Below are positions 6,322-7,797 of a DNA stretch of 7,797 nucleotides, piece after piece. Numbering within the stretch: position 1 is the stretch's first letter; each line of letters starts with the position of its first letter. The stretch spans positions 1 to 7,797 of the forward strand of contig URCJ01000063.1 in the NCBI GenBank assembly GCA_900546285.1, given 5' to 3'. Source of the stretch: an uncultured Solobacterium sp. GTDB lineage: Bacteria > Bacillota_I > Bacilli_A > Erysipelotrichales > Erysipelotrichaceae. The notes under the pieces were generated by a model. That model saw nothing but the letters and a program-made list of their open reading frames with translations. It did not search any database and was not told the DNA's origin. The translations under genes were made by a program, and so were the position numbers.

Positions 6322-7797
6322 TAGTAGTACTCCGGAGGATTAATGTAATCAAAATTTCCATTTTCACTTACATACTTATAGTATAAATCGTCATTTTTTG
6401 ATAAAAACGATTTATTGGCAATATTTATGCAAGTAAACAAAATTAATAACACGAATATAATTATTGTTATTTTTTTAGTTTTAAATGAACATCTTTTTTC
6501 AACTATTAGATTAGCGGCATAGTTATATCCCATTGTAGCTATAGGAATTAGTAAAGTAGAAAATATTATTGCATATTGAGCTTTAGCTTCCGAAAGGAAT
6601 GATAAAAACAAGAATCCACCCACAAAAGTAATAGGTAGTATCAAATTTTCATTATTTTTATTAAAAATTAAATAAAGTACATATAGTAAAGCACCAAATT
6701 TAATTATCGAATCAAATATGTTCAAATACTTTTGAACTTTATAGGTACTTTTTAAAGAAAGAAATTCTCTAATAAATAATTGCGGTTTAAAACCCTCACT
6801 ATATTTATCTTGAATGTTCCAAAATACTTGATATGTTGGATTATTCCATTCAGATACAATCTTCTTAGTAAAAAATTCGTCTGTATATTCAAAATCAGAA
6901 GCAAATAGATTGATTCTCTTTTTAATTTCTTTTTTTGAAAATTCTATCTGCTTTTTGGTATTGTTATCACAAGCTGCATAGCTATCGTAGTTAAAACCAT
7001 TATACCAACCTGGTGCCTTATCACTTTCTTGTAAGCCCATAGCTACATAAGAATAGAATGAAATGCCATCTTCCATTTTCACCTTTGTTTTACTTTCAAT
7101 AAACTTAGTTGGCAATACAGAAGATAAAACAAAAATTAAAATCAAAAGCGCTAAATATGATATTTTCTTATTATCGTAATAATTAATCATATTAAACACT
7201 AGACATATAACCATTGCGATAAAGTATATTTGATAATTACTTTTAGATAAAATTGCCATAAAGATAAATATCGAAGACAATACTCCATCATGCATTTTGT
7301 TATTGTCTAAAAAAATCAATTCGTACTTAATAGCCAATAGACCAAAAGCCAAACCAATTATATTGCCATAAATAAAGTATGAATACAACAAAACAACAGG
7401 GAATAAAACTCCACAAGACAAAACAAGTAATTGCATAGAGTAACTACCTTTATGTAAGCCTATTATTTCCGATAAAGCCTTAAATATAAATACACAAGCA
7501 ATAACATTCACCATCTCTAATGCAATTACATTTATTTCACCAAACACCAATGCAAATATATAACTCAATAAAAATATTCCGTGCTGCCAAGGGTTTTTAC
7601 TTAAATATCCACCTAAATACGCAGATTTATAATTCTTATTCAAAAATTCAGAAACACAATTTTGAACACTATATTGATCCGCTGTGGGATATAGTCTAGT
7701 ATTCAAAACCCAAAATACACCCATAACAAAAATTAAAATCATCAAAATGTATTTAATAATTAAAAATAATTTTTTATCATTATTTATCTTATATACA
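6321..7797 (-). CDS. Polytopic GT-C-type membrane glycosyltransferase (5' end outside window)
   Basis: At least 491 residues with about nine to eleven hydrophobic segments. Counting from the first visible codon, a lysine-rich start (KINNDKK) leads into a first helix (about 10-31). An extracytoplasmic loop follows with PTADQY (37-42), whose Asp40 sits where GT-C enzymes place a catalytic acidic residue. A large soluble loop (about 235-350) contains AMGLQESDKAPGWYNGFN. A later helix begins at SEAKAQY (402-408), similar to the E-x-x-x-R/Q-Y pattern near the end of GT39-like proteins. GT-C enzymes use polyprenyl-phosphate sugars on the outer membrane face, so it may use the product of the GtrB-like gene in the same cluster. 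An in-frame TTG at 7745 could be taken as a start. However, the frame stays open to the window edge with no stop, and TTG falls inside the first helix, so the true start lies beyond 7797. The stop overlaps the next gene's ATG. The exact family and sugar are not recognised. Confidence 0.78.
   Translation of the reverse strand, partial: VYKINNDKKLFLIIKYILMILIFVMGVFWVLNTRLYPTADQYSVQNCVSEFLNKNYKSAYLGGYLSKNPWQHGIFLLSYIFALVFGEINVIALEMVNVIACVFIFKALSEIIGLHKGSYSMQLLVLSCGVLFPVVLLYSYFIYGNIIGLAFGLLAIKYELIFLDNNKMHDGVLSSIFIFMAILSKSNYQIYFIAMVICLVFNMINYYDNKKISYLALLILIFVLSSVLPTKFIESKTKVKMEDGISFYSYVAMGLQESDKAPGWYNGFNYDSYAACDNNTKKQIEFSKKEIKKRINLFASDFEYTDEFFTKKIVSEWNNPTYQVFWNIQDKYSEGFKPQLFIREFLSLKSTYKVQKYLNIFDSIIKFGALLYVLYLIFNKNNENLILPITFVGGFLFLSFLSEAKAQYAIIFSTLLIPIATMGYNYAANLIVEKRCSFKTKKITIIIFVLLILFTCINIANKSFLSKNDDLYYKYVSENGNFDYINPPEYY

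Overview
This window is a surface-polysaccharide (capsule or cell-wall glycan) gene cluster from a low-GC Gram-positive bacterium. All six genes lie on the minus strand, so they read from high to low coordinates. The DNA is strongly AT-rich, the stop codons seen are TAA, tryptophan is encoded by TGG (so the code is not a mycoplasma-type one), and purine-rich Shine-Dalgarno sequences precede most starts. This fits Bacillota, for example Erysipelotrichia or Clostridia from animal-associated habitats, but the sequence alone does not fix a genus.

The upstream part (about 7797 to 4050) holds three tightly packed genes. The first is a multi-spanning GT-C-type membrane glycosyltransferase whose reading frame runs off the right edge of the window. 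A cytosolic GT4-family glycosyltransferase follows, and then UDP-galactopyranose mutase (glf), which makes UDP-galactofuranose. The junctions are a 1-base TAATG overlap and a 1-base gap. A hairpin followed by T-rich sequence (about 4003 to 3951) probably ends this transcript.

A gene-free stretch of 280 bases (3770 to 4049) separates this from a second block of three genes (3769 to 16). These are a GtrB/DPM1-like GT2 glycosyltransferase with two C-terminal membrane helices, an MBOAT-family O-acyltransferase (AlgI/DltB type), and its likely extracytoplasmic SGNH/DltD-like partner. This block is also packed tightly (TAATG overlap, then a 2-base gap). The gene-free stretch also carries a near-consensus sigma-A promoter that points the other way, into the 3' end of glf.

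Taken together, the window suggests a galactofuranose-containing glycan that is further modified outside the membrane. Glf supplies UDP-Galf, and the GT4 enzyme probably adds a sugar on the lipid-linked precursor inside the cell. The GT2 enzyme probably makes an undecaprenyl-phosphate-linked sugar that the GT-C enzyme could use on the outer face. The MBOAT/SGNH pair probably puts acyl (most likely acetyl) groups on the exported polymer. No polymerase, flippase, priming transferase or chain-length regulator is in the window, so the locus must continue outside it. The individual families are known. The most unusual points are the antisense promoter facing glf, the roughly 125-residue C-terminal extension of the SGNH protein, and the combination of sugar and acyl modification modules.
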